Assembly: GCA_020744425.1 (NCBI GenBank)
Contig: JAGMUV010000005.1
Coordinates: 3,596,001-3,660,000, forward strand
Reading direction: 5' to 3'
DNA: 64,000 nt
Source of the DNA: Dactylonectria macrodidyma
Taxonomy: Eukaryota > Ascomycota > Sordariomycetes > Hypocreales > Nectriaceae
Notes under the pieces: model-generated
Seen by the model: the letters and a program-made list of their open reading frames with translations, nothing else
What the model was told of the DNA's origin: nothing
The model's database searches: none
In this document: in pieces, positions 1 through 13,351 of the stretch
Position numbering within the stretch: position 1 is the first letter of the stretch
Layout: each line of letters starts with the position of its first letter
Made by a program: the position numbers and the translations under genes

Positions 1-1070
1 GATATAGATTATAACGCCCAGATTTTTCTGCCATTTCTTGCTTTCCTTCTTACGTGATTTCCGTTTCGTGATTCTCAAAGCCCCGAGATGATGCTGGCGA
101 TACCCAAATATCGTATTTTCTTTGGTGACGAAGTAACCAACGGTTGAGCGTAAGTGAATCCTACACACTGGAAGCATTGACTCACGAGGCCAGTCAAGCA
201 AGTGTTGTTAGCATCCCCGCAGCGCAACATCTCGGACACCAAACACCCAAATAGACCAAAACCATACTCTATCAACCGACCTGAGCTCGTAGCAGTTATT
301 CTTAGGCACAAGCAGACGAGCAAATCGCACTCTTAGTCCTACTCCGTCGCGACACGGCGCAGCACATCATTCGCACCCACTCAATCCCCTTCCCCTACTA
401 GCTTTTCTACAAGCAGGTTTTAGGCCGTTTCGGCAACAATTGCAGATCTGCTGGCAACGGTCCGGCTGTCCACCAACGCTAGATCGGTTCACATTGAGGT
501 CCGTGATGTATCGCGATGGACTATGATGGTGTTGGATATCGCCGGTCATCGGAGCGAGTCCTTCTCTCTGGTATTTCATCGCTTGCGAGCAAAGGCACCC
601 ATCCATCTCCATTTTCCATCTCCACAAGCCGCCAGGGAAGAGCTGAGGGAGTGGGTGGAAGAGAGAGAGGGCCTCTCGTTACAACCCTAATTAGGTAGGT
701 GGGTGAATGCTGGTGTGTGCTGCATCGTTGGAGACAAACCCAGGCAGAATCTTCAGCATCATGCCCTGTGCCTCCTCTGCACCCACATGGTGCAGTTGTC
801 GGCGCCCTCGGGTTGATTCCCCGGCTTGAGTCCCCGGCAAGCCCATTCTCCATCATAGCGCATTACAAGCGTTGCTCCCATGGGAGGCCCGATCAGCTTG
901 GCGGCATCAGGCAAAGACTTGTCCGCATCCCCGATGAAATGTGCCTGCAACTCGCATGTAGCCCTACTGCACGCTTACAAAGTGCCCGGCCGCCAGCGCC
1001 GGCTACTGGAACCCGTTTTGGTGTCATTTGGAGCCACTTTGGTGCCAACGGACCTTGAGTTGGAGACATC

Positions 1071-1097
1071 CTGGCCATCCTGGCCATCCTAGCCATC
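1071..1097. repeat. 9-bp tandem repeat, 3 copies
   Basis: CTGGCCATC is repeated twice exactly and then once as CTAGCCATC. It lies in non-coding DNA and no function is visible. Confidence 0.8.
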
Positions 1098-3567
1098 TTA
1101 CGTTGACAAATCCACCCCAAGCGGATCGTACGGGTAGATCCCGCTAGCAACGGATCCAATCGGATTCCCGGCCCCCGGCCTCCCGCGCCGTCACGACGAG
1201 GATATTCCCATTACTTTTCGGAGGGTCCATCCATCATAATTTATCGGCCAACTTTTTTTTACGGGTGCCTGACCCTGTTTTGGCTGGCTCTTCCTGGCAT
1301 CAGCATTGAGATGCATCGCTGACTCCTCCTCCATCGTCAAGAGAAACCTCCGGTTCGCTGCCTATCGACCTAGCTGAGGCAGCCCGTGCAAAGGCAAGGC
1401 CGCAGGATGCAGAGCTTTCCTTCCCATAGGATGTCGGAGCCCACTCACACCCATACCTACTATGCAGCACACTTTCAACCCTCTTCGCCCACTCACCTCA
1501 CCCTTCACTTCATCCACTCTCCTCGTTTCGTCCACTCCTCAAATCGTCGAATCGTAGGCCAACACACCTCGATGGCTCTCTCAACTAGGTACCCCACTCG
1601 TCTGCCCGTCCAGCCATCCATTCCCCAGCCCAGTGCTCTAACGCTGCCTGCTTGGATACCATCACGTCCACGTCAGCGCCCATCGTGAAACTGCATTGTT
1701 CTTTCAAGTTCCTTGCAGGATGACAGCCCTGCCCCTCACGAATCTTGCCTATTGTAGCCGACCCAACATCATGAACCAGCTTACGTATTCTGTTCGTGTG
1801 CACCCCCTCTTCACGGGTCCGTCCATTGGCATCAACCCGCAATATCGGCTGGTACTGATGACGATGCACAATGTATGTACGAGGCCTTTTTCTCTCCTTC
1901 CTTCGGGCACTTCTGCTTGCAGGCTTGCCTTAGTTCACCCACGGCTCCATCGTCGCGGAACATTAGGCATCCTCGCCGATCAGTGAATAAAGGCAACCCC
2001 GGGTGGAGGGGGCCTAAATCGACAAATCAACAGCAGTTTAACCTGCAGGCTGTCAAATGCGGGTTGATCGCGATACACATCCGTCAAGCCTTTGTTTACC
2101 CTTTCTTGCCGGGGGCCTCGGCCGTCAGGCTTGCATGCTACATGCTCCATTCAGTGGCTGAGCATGCATCCACAGCGCTGGAATCTCTTGGAAACGAGGG
2201 TGAGCGAGCAGAACGCCAGTTTTCAGAACTAACACCACTTGCACCACCACCAACGTGATGACCTCGGCCCGGATAGGAGCATTTGCAGCGGCCAGTACAT
2301 ACTGACTGCATGTATGTCCTCCCATCGGTTAACTCAGATCGATGTTCACCCCAACCTTTGATCATCATCAATTTGCAAGCCGGGCCATGCTAGTCTCGGA
2401 GGTCCGGGCCTAGGCCTTTGCCTGTCAAACCCTAATCCGCCTGAGATGGATGGATGGGGTTCAACAAGTGCCCCAACGTTGTCTTCCACACCCTCGCCTT
2501 CACCTTGGCCCCCCCCCCTTTTTTTTTTACAGTTTCTTTTCTCTTTTATTCGCCTCCCTCTCCGATCGTAACCCTGTACGGTCAACACGGCAATTAATTA
2601 GTGCATGTCCCTCCGCGATGACTCCCGCCTGCGCCGGTCTCGCCCCTGGACCAGGAACCTGGGGATGATAGGCCGGCTCCAGGAAGCGTGGCCTTGAACC
2701 GAACAAGAAAAATTCTCTTTCGTCCCTGGCGCTGGTGCGACAGTGAGACCTCCGGCGCAGAAACCGTCTCACTGCCCACCCAGATGAGAAGAAAACTCAC
2801 TTCGCCCGGTTCCGGCGAGGGGCGTCCATGTATGAACAGCCCATTAGGTCGGGGAAACGCCTCGAGGTGAATGAATCAAGGAGGACGCCCCCCCACCTCT
2901 GCCAAACGGACGCCCGTCGATGGAGTTAAACGCCCCCAATTCGCCTCCGTGGGCAAAGACGATGCTGGACGCCCTATTGTCCCCCGTCTTTTACCTTCGG
3001 CTGGCGGCCCACGGTCCGTCAAAGGATCCATCAAAGGCAAAAGGGCCGGGCAGCACCGCAGCGTCCGCTTCGTGTCCCGTCCCCAGTCGGCGCCGTCCGG
3101 CCGGGGCATTTGTTCCCCATCGCGATCCCAGGTGCTCCGTCGCACCACCCAGACGACGGAGCGACGGCATTGGTCGCGGCCTCGGGCGCCCAACAAGGCA
3201 TTCATTCGGTCAGGCGTGCTCGTCGGAGGTGGGAAGTGGAACGGGGGCGTTGTTGCATTCCCTCCTTGCGTTGTCTGAGACTCTGATGTGTCTTCTCAGT
3301 AAATTCACGGGGCCGGGCCCTTCTCTCGTCAGCGCCAAGTTCCAGAAGCCTACTAATTCCCTCTGCCTCCCACGCCGCGCTATTGTTGCGCTTCTCACCG
3401 TGTAGTTGTGTGAGCCAGCCGCGGTATGCCCAGTGGACACCATGAATCACCCCCAAAGGGCACATTTCCCGAAGGCCAGGCGTGCGTTACCAGCCCAGGC
3501 CGTCTAAGACGATGTGGGACCTGCTTGGTGCATCAATACGCATATGAGACATTGCGCCAACACGCAT

Positions 3568-3580
3568 AAAAAAAAAAAAA
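3568..3580 (+). repeat. Poly-A tract
   Basis: Thirteen consecutive A at the border between GC-neutral DNA and an AT-rich patch. A retroposed tail is possible, but no coding remnant precedes it and I see no target-site duplication. Confidence 0.8.
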
Positions 3581-6500
3581 GGTGGGCGTCATACTAGCAT
3601 AATAGAAACTGGAAAAAGAAAAGAGAAACAGTTGCCTTGCGGGTCACCGATTTCATTCTCCGCTTTTATTTTAAACAAAGAAAACACATGCCAGTTTGTT
3701 CCTACTTGCCAAACGGCGAGCCATGCTAGTATCCAAAATAAAAATCAGTCATTGAGCCAGCCTCACGCTTCCACTGCCCATGCGTAATGTGAGACCTCAG
3801 GCTTAACATTGAGACATAGAACCGCACACAGCTAAAATGAGAGATCATCTTCTGTCTTGCACAAGCTGCCTTGTAGCCTATTCACCAAATTTTCTCAAGT
3901 CAGCCTTGATTTCGTTTTCATCAATGCTTCCCGAGTGGGTCCTCGATTTTTTTTTACAATGGTGCCACACAAGAGGCTCGAAACGTGAACCCTTGGGTAG
4001 CTAGTCCCGACAGTCAGAAAGCAACAAAATTCATAGACGCGCAGCAAGATCTACAGGCAGAGGCGGGCTCGCCTATTCGCTTGGTTCTAGATCGCATAGC
4101 ACCGGGATCCAGGATGACACCCACGCCCAGGTACAGCCGGCAAGTTATCAACATCTGCATTAAACGGGAGTGATTCGGCTCCCTGGTGCCGGGAAAAACG
4201 CGAGCGGGCGGATCGGTAATGTAAGTTCAAACCCGGAGACAAGCAACAAAGAAATACTCGCTCCAAACCCAACGCATGCTAGGCAATGAGGCCAACGTGG
4301 TGGCCTTGGCGGTAGTTTGTTAACGCTATGGTTGCCGATTCAACCGCAGTCCTTTTTTAGCAACAGGCTGTGCGAGTGGTTGGAACTTTCGGACAGTGAA
4401 TATCCATCGTGGCCGGCTTCGCCACGAGCGATGTTGGCGGCCTTGACGCTTGGCTGACGACAGTTCTTTCCACCAAGAGAGATATCATTGGACCGCTGGG
4501 GGTAGCATAACTGCTGACAGGAATTTTCGGCGGCGGCCAGGAACGCCGTAGACTTGCTCCTGTATGGCCGCAGAGTATCATGGCTGAAACATCCCGGGGA
4601 CACGGATGCTAGATAGCATCCCTTCACGGAACGGTTCGAGACCTCGAGCATGACGAATTTCCGCAACTTAGGCGAGCGGTAGTTTCTTATTTCCACAATC
4701 CAATTGCCGATAGTGGGCAGAGAAACGAGGCAAATTTCGGCACTTTTATTGTTGTACAGTTAAACTTACGAGATAAGAAGTGAGGCACGGAGTGAATCGG
4801 CCATCACGCCTCGTGTCCCAACATGTGTTGTGATTGGTAACCCATCGCTCCGTAATGGGTCGATGGAAGGGGCGTAAGTCGTCGAAGAGCAGGACGCTAT
4901 TGGGCGCTCCAAAGGGGAATGAGAACATGCCGTCATCACTGACACTGAGCCGTAGGAGCTTTGCATATGCTGGCAGGTCCGGTTATAGACGGTCCCATGC
5001 GTCAGGTTCCTGGCTATCAAAGTGGATATTCCACCCAATGCAAAGGACAAAGAGAGACCCGGAGGGATTGAGAGGTACTGTAGCATCATTAAGCTTTTGT
5101 TCATAAAGCCCAAAAGACCACTCTGAGGGAAGAAGGCGTTAAAACCTGACCATTCGGATTTCAAGCCGTGGTAATGGTGGAGGGGGCGTTCCACGTGGTG
5201 AAACCACGGCGAAGTCCATTGAGCCCGGCAGAGCTCCCTCGCCGGTGTTGCAGGGGGGCCGAAGGCCGTCAATGCATTCGAGATTACTGTCGGAGGGGGT
5301 TGAGCTGCCAAACAATCAATCCCTCAGACTCAGTGAGCACCCACAGGGCCGAAGGGAGCGCTGATGAGGGTGGAGATGCAGTGGGGCGTGCTGTGTTTCG
5401 AAACCATCAACAGGTGTCCCGGTTTTTGGTCTCCCTCGCCGATCCGGGATGCCGTGGGTTACACAGCTCGTGAGGAATCTCTTCCTAGACAATTGCCATA
5501 TTTCGTACGCAGAATCCATGGGAAAGTTGGGGAGCGGGGCCTCCTGCTGGCAATGGATGGACGTATGAGACGTCTCCCGGCGTGGAAGCGGGCTGGTCCT
5601 GGAATGGGAGACGAAAACTTTTCCTCTCCTTCCTGCCTCAGGTCTGGATCTGGAACATTGCCTTTGAATGACGAATATTGCGCTCAGCCGGGCTAGGTGC
5701 AGAGGATCTGGTCAAACAATAATGTGAGGATGTGCAACAAAGAAAGCACGCGATATCAGTAGGAAAATCCGATGGAGACGCGGCATGAGGGCATCGCACC
5801 CATCGAGAGCCGACGACCATTGTGAGTGGATGATAGACGGACAGTCGCGAAGGAACCACATCGATCTCATCTCCTCAGCCCATGGGCAGATATTCACTTC
5901 AGGGGCCCCTCCCGCTGAAACAGCCCACTCAAGTTTCCTCTCACTGCCGATGGAGCTCTGAGGATCTGCCGAAACTCACATTGTGTGTCTCTTCTCTGGT
6001 GTGCTGCTTTAGCGGCCCCAGGTTGGGGAACAGGTCGTGTGGTCAGGGTAGCAGTTCTCTTACTTCTTTGTTACTTTTTTTCTCCGAACGACGGATGCCG
6101 CCGACGATGACATCGTTCTCAGCCGACCCAGCTGACGACCAGCCAGAGAGCTACTGGCACGCCATGCCCACGCCCATACGCCCACGCTTGTCGCGGGCTT
6201 CGCCATTGCATCCCAGCGTTGCAGTAGCGATTGCCGCCCGATCGTCAGGATGCATCGCAAGCATGTCCAATATCCGTCTCCTTTCCCGTGCTCATCCAAT
6301 GCGTAGCGTAGCGTTGCCTCTCCCTCCCCCTCCCCCCCGAAAAAATTTCCCGGGGCGGTGCCATTGTGAAGTGTCAATGTCAGTGTCAGTGCCAAATGCT
6401 AAGGAGCCCGCCCGGTGTGCCGAGTCTGTGGTTCGCTGGGCGGACGTTAACATCCACATTTATTAGCAAACAAACCTTGGGGGCCAAGTCAGCAATGCTG

Positions 6501-6650
6501 ATCTCCCAAACAAAAAAAGATGCGTTGGCAGCAGAGGAGTCGAGGCCCCTCTTATTTCTCTTAGCATGACGTTATAGCTTAATGCTTCAACGCTTCAAGG
6601 GCACGGCGGAATGTGTGCCTGGAAAGCAGCGTACCAAATGGGGGCGTGCG

Positions 6651-6675
6651 TTGCGTTGCATTGCGTTGCGTTGCG
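6651..6675. repeat. Pentanucleotide repeat TTGCG, 5 copies
   Basis: Five consecutive TTGCG units, the second changed to TTGCA, in non-coding DNA. Confidence 0.8.
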
Positions 6676-8473
6676 TGCGTGGTAAAGGATCCACGCACGG
6701 AGAGTTACTTACGTATGCTGGCCATCACTGCATCGCCCAGAACCGCTGGCCTTCCAATTTGGGCAATATAATTCAGTTTGTGCTGTGTACGTACATGGTA
6801 GATGGCAATTGATGGGGAAGCCAGATGAACACTCGTGAGCCGAGAGGGCGACTTTAGATGCGGCCCAGGTCCTGGCCCCAGGGCTCCCCAGGGCCCCAGG
6901 CTCAGGGTTGCATGCAGTGCCGGCCGGAGTTCCCAGCGAACAAGGGACGGGTTGAGGGACGGGTTGAGGTGCCGGTTATCATCCTGTCGCTCGCTGGTGG
7001 CATCATGGCATGTTCCCTGATGTTGCTGCGGGAATCGCGTGGGCCCATTACCCGCGGCTGGTGGTGCAATGGCCCATCGATAGCCCATCAATGTCCCATT
7101 CAATGGCCCATCAATAGCCATGGGCCTTTCAGTGTCAGGTGGCCAAACACCGGGGGAACGACTCTGCTGGAGACGAGTCTGAATGCTACTCCGTACGTAA
7201 GTCCAACGACGACTCAGACGAGCAGATGGGCCGAGAATCCACGAGCCAGAGTCGAAGGCGTGACACCTCCATGTTTTTTTTGCTCTTGCTAAGTTAATTG
7301 CCTAAGTTGCGTAGCCCATTAGGTGTTGGATAAGTCAATAATTAGTACCGATGGTGCATTGCTCGCTTGTCTTTTAGTGCTCAGTTGGTGGGTTTGCCTC
7401 ATCTGGAGACGGATTGCGAAACTAGGTTTCAAGCCGCTAGTTAGCTCAAATCGCCTCTCTGGGCTGCCATCGCCAAACACTTTTTGATGGAGATCGTGGA
7501 AACTTATCTACCCTCAGCTTGCCTCAGGCCGCATCTCCACCAAGTCGTGGGTCGTGGAACCACAACAGCTGGCTGCTGTCGCTGGGCCGGCCTGGCGTGC
7601 GTACGAAGTAACTTGGTGCCCTCCGAACCCGGCGAGGGTCATCCCAGTCACTCTCCCTCAGAAGGCCATGTCTCCAAGTGCCGCGACTGTGCCTGAAAGA
7701 ACCCACTGACAGCTAACACACATGGATCGAAGCTAAACAATGACTGGGTGGCAAGAAGCGAAGGAAGGGAACATGGAGTGCGAAGGAGTCCTTGTTTCGT
7801 CTGAGGGTGAAAAAAGTCTTTGGCTATAGTGTGCTATGCTAATGCTATGCGATGCTATGCAGTCTTCCGTGATTCCTGTCAACGACCAATCACCGGTGAG
7901 TGTGGTCCCAAAGCTGTGCAGCATCGTCTTCCAAAGACGTCCCATTGACCGGCAGCTGTGCCTGGCCGTCCTGTGCGCCATACTCTCTCAAGTTTCCCAA
8001 ACAGTGTGCATCCGTGCCGCCCTCAGCGGGTGCTAGACAGTGTCGTATCCCAGATATCATGATGTTCCCCATAGCTCCAATTGCTCCCGTAATCCATGCT
8101 CTGAAACAACATGCGATCAACTCCAGCCTGTATTTGGTACAAGATGCCCATTGTGGCTCCCGTAGTCCGTCAACCCTTGATGGACGAAAAACCCGTCCAA
8201 ATGATCCCAACGAGCCGACAGATAGGAGTCGTAATGAAAAATAGAAAAACAAACTTTTTTTGGTATGCAGTGCTCCGGTATAATGCCCTTCTTGTTACAA
8301 CAGATATTGTTCAAAGGAAAAGTGTGTAATGTGAGGTGTGGTGTGGCGTGGTGTCCATGTGCCATGGATGAAGTGAGTTGTGTTGCGAGTCTTTAAGAAG
8401 CAGGTCGATCGAATATGAATAAGGGTGTATGTATGTGGGTGTAGAGTCGATCGGGGTATGATGGTTTTGTAAT

Positions 8474-8923
8474 TTAATATGATCGTCTTCGCTGCATCCT
8501 CACTTGCTCGAAAGACACGGCGTAGGCTCGGAGTTCTCGCTTTGTCTTGTCAGACAGCTGGCCGGTTTCGCCGGTTGTCGATGTGCTTTGCATGGAGCAA
8601 AGGCTGCTATGAGAGCTTGAGGGAGTGAGGACTCGAGTGGAGTGTTCAGTGCCAGTAGGCTTGGATTGTTGGTGCAGAGTGGTACCGTAAGGCTTTGCGT
8701 TGGTGAAGTCGTAGGCTGGGGAGAGGAAGAAGCCAGCATTGGAAGCGGATCGGGTCGTCCACGGGTAACCGGGAGGGGTGAAGCCAGGTGAGCTGGCTTG
8801 AGAGTTCGGGGTCGACGTCTTCTCGAAGTCGGCTAGTCTGCACGACTCGGAACAGTAGGCGTCGCTGGCAGAGTGAACCTGCTTGTCACAAGCGAGGCAG
8901 AAGGAGTGAGTCCAGTCATCCAT
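8474..8923 (-). CDS. Ecl1/2/3-family small zinc-binding protein
   Basis: Single-exon gene of 149 residues. The N-terminus carries the family signature: Cys9 and Cys12 (FCLAC), then Tyr23-Cys24 and Cys28 in YCSESCRLAD, a four-cysteine zinc site. The rest is Ser/Thr-rich and probably disordered, ending in a short basic helix (QVRMQRRRSY). In fission yeast, Ecl1-family proteins extend chronological lifespan and act in stress and nutrient signalling. That role is family knowledge and is not shown here. The frame stays open for 112 codons upstream but has no ATG there, so I start at the ATG at 8923, directly before the zinc motif. The upstream leader is ATG-free back to about 9295 and rich in pyrimidines on the coding strand, as expected of a fungal 5' leader. 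The nearest supported gene upstream is almost 14 kb away. Confidence 0.82.
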   Translation of the reverse strand: MDDWTHSFCLACDKQVHSASDAYCSESCRLADFEKTSTPNSQASSPGFTPPGYPWTTRSASNAGFFLSPAYDFTNAKPYGTTLHQQSKPTGTEHSTRVLTPSSSHSSLCSMQSTSTTGETGQLSDKTKRELRAYAVSFEQVRMQRRRSY

Positions 8924-9229
8924 GGCTACGGAGGTTGGTTGTTGGTTGTGAAGAGAGAGGGTGAGTCGAGGGCTTAAGCAAAGCCAAGGCGGACAGGCAG
9001 TGAGGTTGGGTGCGTTCGAAGAGGCAGAATTGGTCGTCTTGTCGAGCAAGTCGAAAAGAGGCAGACGGGCGGGGGACGAGTGTGTGGGAAGAGGATTAGA
9101 GTAGAGGAAGTCTCGTATCCAGGCAGGCCAGCAGCTCGAAAAGAGAAAGAAGTAATTGCAGAGGCAAGAAGGAGTCAAGGTGATGATGGTGGAGAAGAAG
9201 AAGGATGAAGGTCGAGGGCAGAGGAGGGT

Positions 9230-9237
9230 TATGTATA
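9230..9237 (-). promoter_or_regulatory. Possible TATA element of the Ecl1-family gene
   Basis: The coding strand reads TATACATA about 307 bases before the start codon, followed by a long CT-rich, ATG-free leader. This is consistent with a long 5' UTR, but it is judged by eye only. Confidence 0.3.
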
Positions 9238-9982
9238 TTCTGCTCACTTCACTGGGCACGCACAGCCTGGTGGATGATCAGTTGCGAGAGTGCCATAGCG
9301 CTAAGTTGTACATTGCCTAATAAAATGTGGAGGAGGGTACCACGCCCACCCACGCCATCCCAAAGCAGCGTAGCTGCTCAGACGGAACAGAGAGGGCGGC
9401 AAGGATGGGCTTAGCCCCACCCATGCCCTGCAGCGATACTAGCTCCAGCAGGGGTTGGGTGCAAAAGCAAGGTACGTATCTCCCATCCACGCAGCCCGTC
9501 TACGGCAGAAGACTGTTGACGCCTTCAAGCCCTCTGGATGGCTCATTGGGAGGGCGGGGCGCGGTGGGTGCGTGAGCAGGATGGGAGGGCGTGCAGGCAA
9601 GGCATGCCTGGGTGTCTCAGGCTTCCGAAGGGTGGGGGTGCATGAGTGAGGGTGTAAGGACATGGGGACAGGCGTGGATCCAAGGACCAAAGGCGTGCGA
9701 GTGAAGGCGTGCGAGGTGCAGCGGGCAGAGAGGCAGAGACAGAGAGCAAGACAAGCAGACACCAGACACTGGCGTGTGATGTTCTATAGGCTGGGTGGGC
9801 TCTCTCGATGGCATGGCGGCTTGCTGTCTGGCCGGCTTGCTGGCTGCCACTGAAAAGAACGAACTCCGAGATGAAGAGAAAAATTTTCAGACCCTCCGAC
9901 CCTCTCTGCTCAGTCCGTGACGACTCACCCATTTCAAGCGAGACGATGAGGTGACTCAGAAGAACCTCTGGGTGAATGCCCC

Positions 9983-10009
9983 GAGGGCCCTGAGGGCCCT
10001 GAGGGTCCC
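9983..10009. repeat. 9-bp tandem repeat GAGGGCCCT
   Basis: Two exact copies followed by one changed copy (GAGGGTCCC). Each unit contains the palindrome GGGCCC. Confidence 0.8.
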
Positions 10010-13000
10010 GGATTCCACCGCGAGGGCATCAGCCGAGATTTTTGGCTGGGGCCTGGGCTGATGAACACCACAGCGACATCGGTGGTGGGCAGATATTTGC
10101 CTCCGTTGCCTCGCCCGCCCGTGCAATTTTGCACGGCAGAGCCCGCACTGCACACTGCACAAAGGGTGTGACCCTCCCACGCTCCCACTGCCGTGGTGTG
10201 AGCCTCGCCCTCCAGTGGCCTGCTCCTGTGTCCACTGCCAATCTTTCATCGTCGGACCAGACGTACTGCCTGCGTTTTCTTCAACGAGTGTGACCTTTTC
10301 GCTCTGCTAGGGCCCGGCGACCAGCGGCGACACACCTCACCCACTAGCAGCCGCAGTGCCGCTGTGCAATTCCCTCGCGTCAGGTGCAGGTAACTCAGTT
10401 GTTGGAGGAGTCTGATATGATGATGCGCGAGCGCTTCGCTGTGCTACACTGGCTTGCACTGGATTATGCTGCTCTGCTGCTCCAGGCCCTCCCCGCTCAA
10501 CTGCACAATGCCATTGCTTTGTTGCGGCCCAAGCTCTGTTCGCCTGGAATGGATGCCGATCGGAGCTTGCCACCTACCCGTTGGCTCACTCCTGTCGCTG
10601 AGTAGTTACGGCCTGAGGCAGAGAGGCACAGGACAGGGACGGCCCATCTGGCCATCCCAAGCTGACCTAGACGCTTTGTAGAATGGTCGCAAGCTTCCCC
10701 ATTACCCCCTGCCCCCATATCCCCTCTCCCTGTCACTCTGTATCCTTCATCCTTGGAAGAGACTCCACTCTCGCTACTCCACACGAGCACGCAAGTGTCC
10801 ACTGCGGCCAGGTGCTTGTGTCGTTGAGGCCACCATGATCTGTGTTCATGATCCACCCGGCGACACAAAGCCTGTCTCTCCCTGATCAATATGGCCATCT
10901 CAGCGCAAGGGGAATACCGAGCCAGCAGCGTAAAACATCTGGAGCGAGGCCAGCCGGTATACGAGAGCGACCTGTGAGGGACAGACACGGACACGGACAC
11001 GGCATCGTCCTCAGCTGCAAGGTCCATCGTGTGTCTACGGATCCCGAGGGCCAAGGCCCATCCACAGGCCCCAGCTTTCACTGTCCCGTCCTGTCCTGTT
11101 GCGATGCCGCCCAACTCTGGAGATATTCAACCCCCACAGGCAGAGTCCCAGATGTTCAAACATGGCAGGGTACCTCTCTCATTGGCAGGCTGTGTCTTTC
11201 TACCGCCTCAGCTCCTCAATCACTCTACACTTTACCCCCCCAAAAGCACGCATGCGCTGAATCCAGGAGGCAAAGAACGTTGCAGTGACGCCATTTTCGC
11301 AACTGCGCAGCAGAATTGCACACTTGCATCAGGTACACAATCTGGGGGGCTGTGTGGACCTCCTCCCTAGAAGGGAATTCCGAGAGGGGGCAAGATCAAA
11401 CCGCCTAATGTAGATGCAGTACAACCCTCTGACTACTCCTGCACCAGCTGCCTTCGCTTCATTGGTGGCCGTTCTTCACCCCAAACCAAACAACCAATGT
11501 CCTGTAAACAATCGTCCTGCTAAGGATGGTCCGCAACGCCAGCCACCATCCCCCATCCCCCATCCTCCATCCCCAGGTGGCAATCGTTACACCCTCTGGC
11601 CTTCAAAGACCCCGGACTGACAACCAAAGCCCCACTTACACCCGTCCTCGCCACCAGAGGCATTTCTTGACGATCCCCTAGGAAGATGAATGATACCCGG
11701 CCCAGGGCTGTGCCACGATCTCGCTCTCTGCCATAGAAGAAAACTCTTTCATATCGCCACTTCTTCTTTTACCGTGAGACCCGTGCGTTTCTTGCTGATG
11801 GACCTCCCAGCCTTGGCTTATCCCAAGGTTTGAAGCAAACGAAGAAATGGCCTGACATGGAATCAAAGCCAAAATGCATTTGTCCTGCCAGCCTCAAACA
11901 GTCTAATAAAGTTACCCCATGAACCTCCTACAGACCTTATCAGACAATTGAGACATGTCGGCAAGGACGCGCATGTCCGTGACATCAACGGCGAACCACC
12001 CGGGGCTCGGTTAGAACATCTGTGCTGCACCGTTGTTGTGCTTCGGAGCTCAACTTCATGAACCTGGCCAAGAGATCAGTGGATCAATGGATGCATCATA
12101 CACTGGTAGCTACACGCGACCTCAGTCGTGTGTCAGATAGAAGACCAATATCTCGGCCCCTGCTGTACCGGACAATATTGTGCATCAAACTTCTAGCCTA
12201 CTGTCTCTGTGGTGTGGGAGCGTGGGAACCCTGGAAAGCGAGTCCCTCAACTTGTGTCTTTATCACGACGTCGGCCACATGACAAGACGTGTGGTGGTGG
12301 TTGTTGGAGAGGGCTAGATCCAAGGGCTAGTCCGCTTTCACTTGCACCTGCTTTGAGAGGCGGGGGCACGGAAGACGCTAGACAAATGATAGTGGCCTTC
12401 GCCTCTCCACACCCTCACAACTCCCAAACATTGCCACCTGACCTCAAGTTCCAACCACCTTGGAGCAAGTAAACAACCTGGGCAGTTAGTTTGCACCCTT
12501 CTCGCTGCTTGCTATTAGCATTTGCTTGTCCAGGCATGCAAGAACCCAATATACCGGCCGGCATCAAAGGGACTCTTCCACAGGTCGATGCTCTTGTACG
12601 GGGCACATTGGCAATACTGGGTAGCAGGGTCCCAGAGCACACCACTAACTGACATGATCCCCTGCCAGGTGCCTGATAGCACCCGTGGGAGAAGGATTGA
12701 GCTGTTGCATGGCACTGCAGCAAGGCGTCCCATGCCATGTCTTAGCTAGGCAGTCAGAATGGCCCTCTATTACGTCGCATATGGCTCCCTCTATACTCAG
12801 CTGGCGGGGAGACGGACGCTTCGCCTTACACCTTGGAGACGTGCGCGCTTGGTAACTCCAACTGCGTTCTCTCACGACATTACCATTGCCCTAAATGGAG
12901 TTGGTTGCGCAATGCGTGTTACTGAACATTGCACCTTTGAGGCGGCCGCTCAAGGCCAAACGTCTTAACGTCGGGGGTTCGTGCCACCTCAGGCTATCTG

Positions 13001-13351
13001 GCATTTAAGAGCGCCCACTACTGCGTATGTAACGTCATCTGGAACTGAGGTCGCCGAGGTGCCAAAAATCGTCCTACCACGCACTGACTCGGGAGGAGGG
13101 GCAGCTTTGATTGACGAACGACGGGGACGGACACGATACCAAGCCAATGGCAACACTAACGCTGGCATCTAATTACCTCCACCAACGTGGGCGCCAAACC
13201 CGGGTTCACCTGGGTTCTGTCATGACCGAAACGTGTGAAGCAGACAGCAGACTGCATTGGTGCTGCATTCGGCCGAAGTCGAATACCCAGGTACTATCGA
13301 CGCTATGAGAGGTCATCCACGCTGCAGCGACTACGAAGAACTACGTACATA

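Larger units (their letters stand above)
1..8473. other. Gene-free flank with short repeats
   Basis: I can support no gene here. Open frames in all six frames are short, low in complexity and match no family I know. Visible items are a run of ten C followed by ten T at 2509-2528, a run of thirteen A at 3568-3580 that opens a more AT-rich patch to about 3960, three copies of a 9-bp CTGGCCATC-type unit at 1071-1097, five TTGCG-type pentamers at 6651-6675, and a cluster of CCCATCAAT-like words at about 7070-7125. The last few hundred bases (8320-8470) should hold the 3' end of the Ecl1-family transcript and are GT-rich on the plus strand. Confidence 0.6.

Noticed and set aside
3568..3960. Poly-A plus AT-rich patch as a LINE or retroposon end
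   Set aside because: No reverse transcriptase-like coding text precedes it and I found no target-site duplication.
4620..4640. GGTTCGAGACC, a perfect-looking tRNA B box
   Set aside because: The flanks do not form a T-stem or acceptor stem, and no A box lies at the right distance.
10497..11114. 205-codon minus-strand open frame
   Set aside because: No motif, repeat-driven segments (VSVSVSV from a GACACG repeat), and no homology I can recall.
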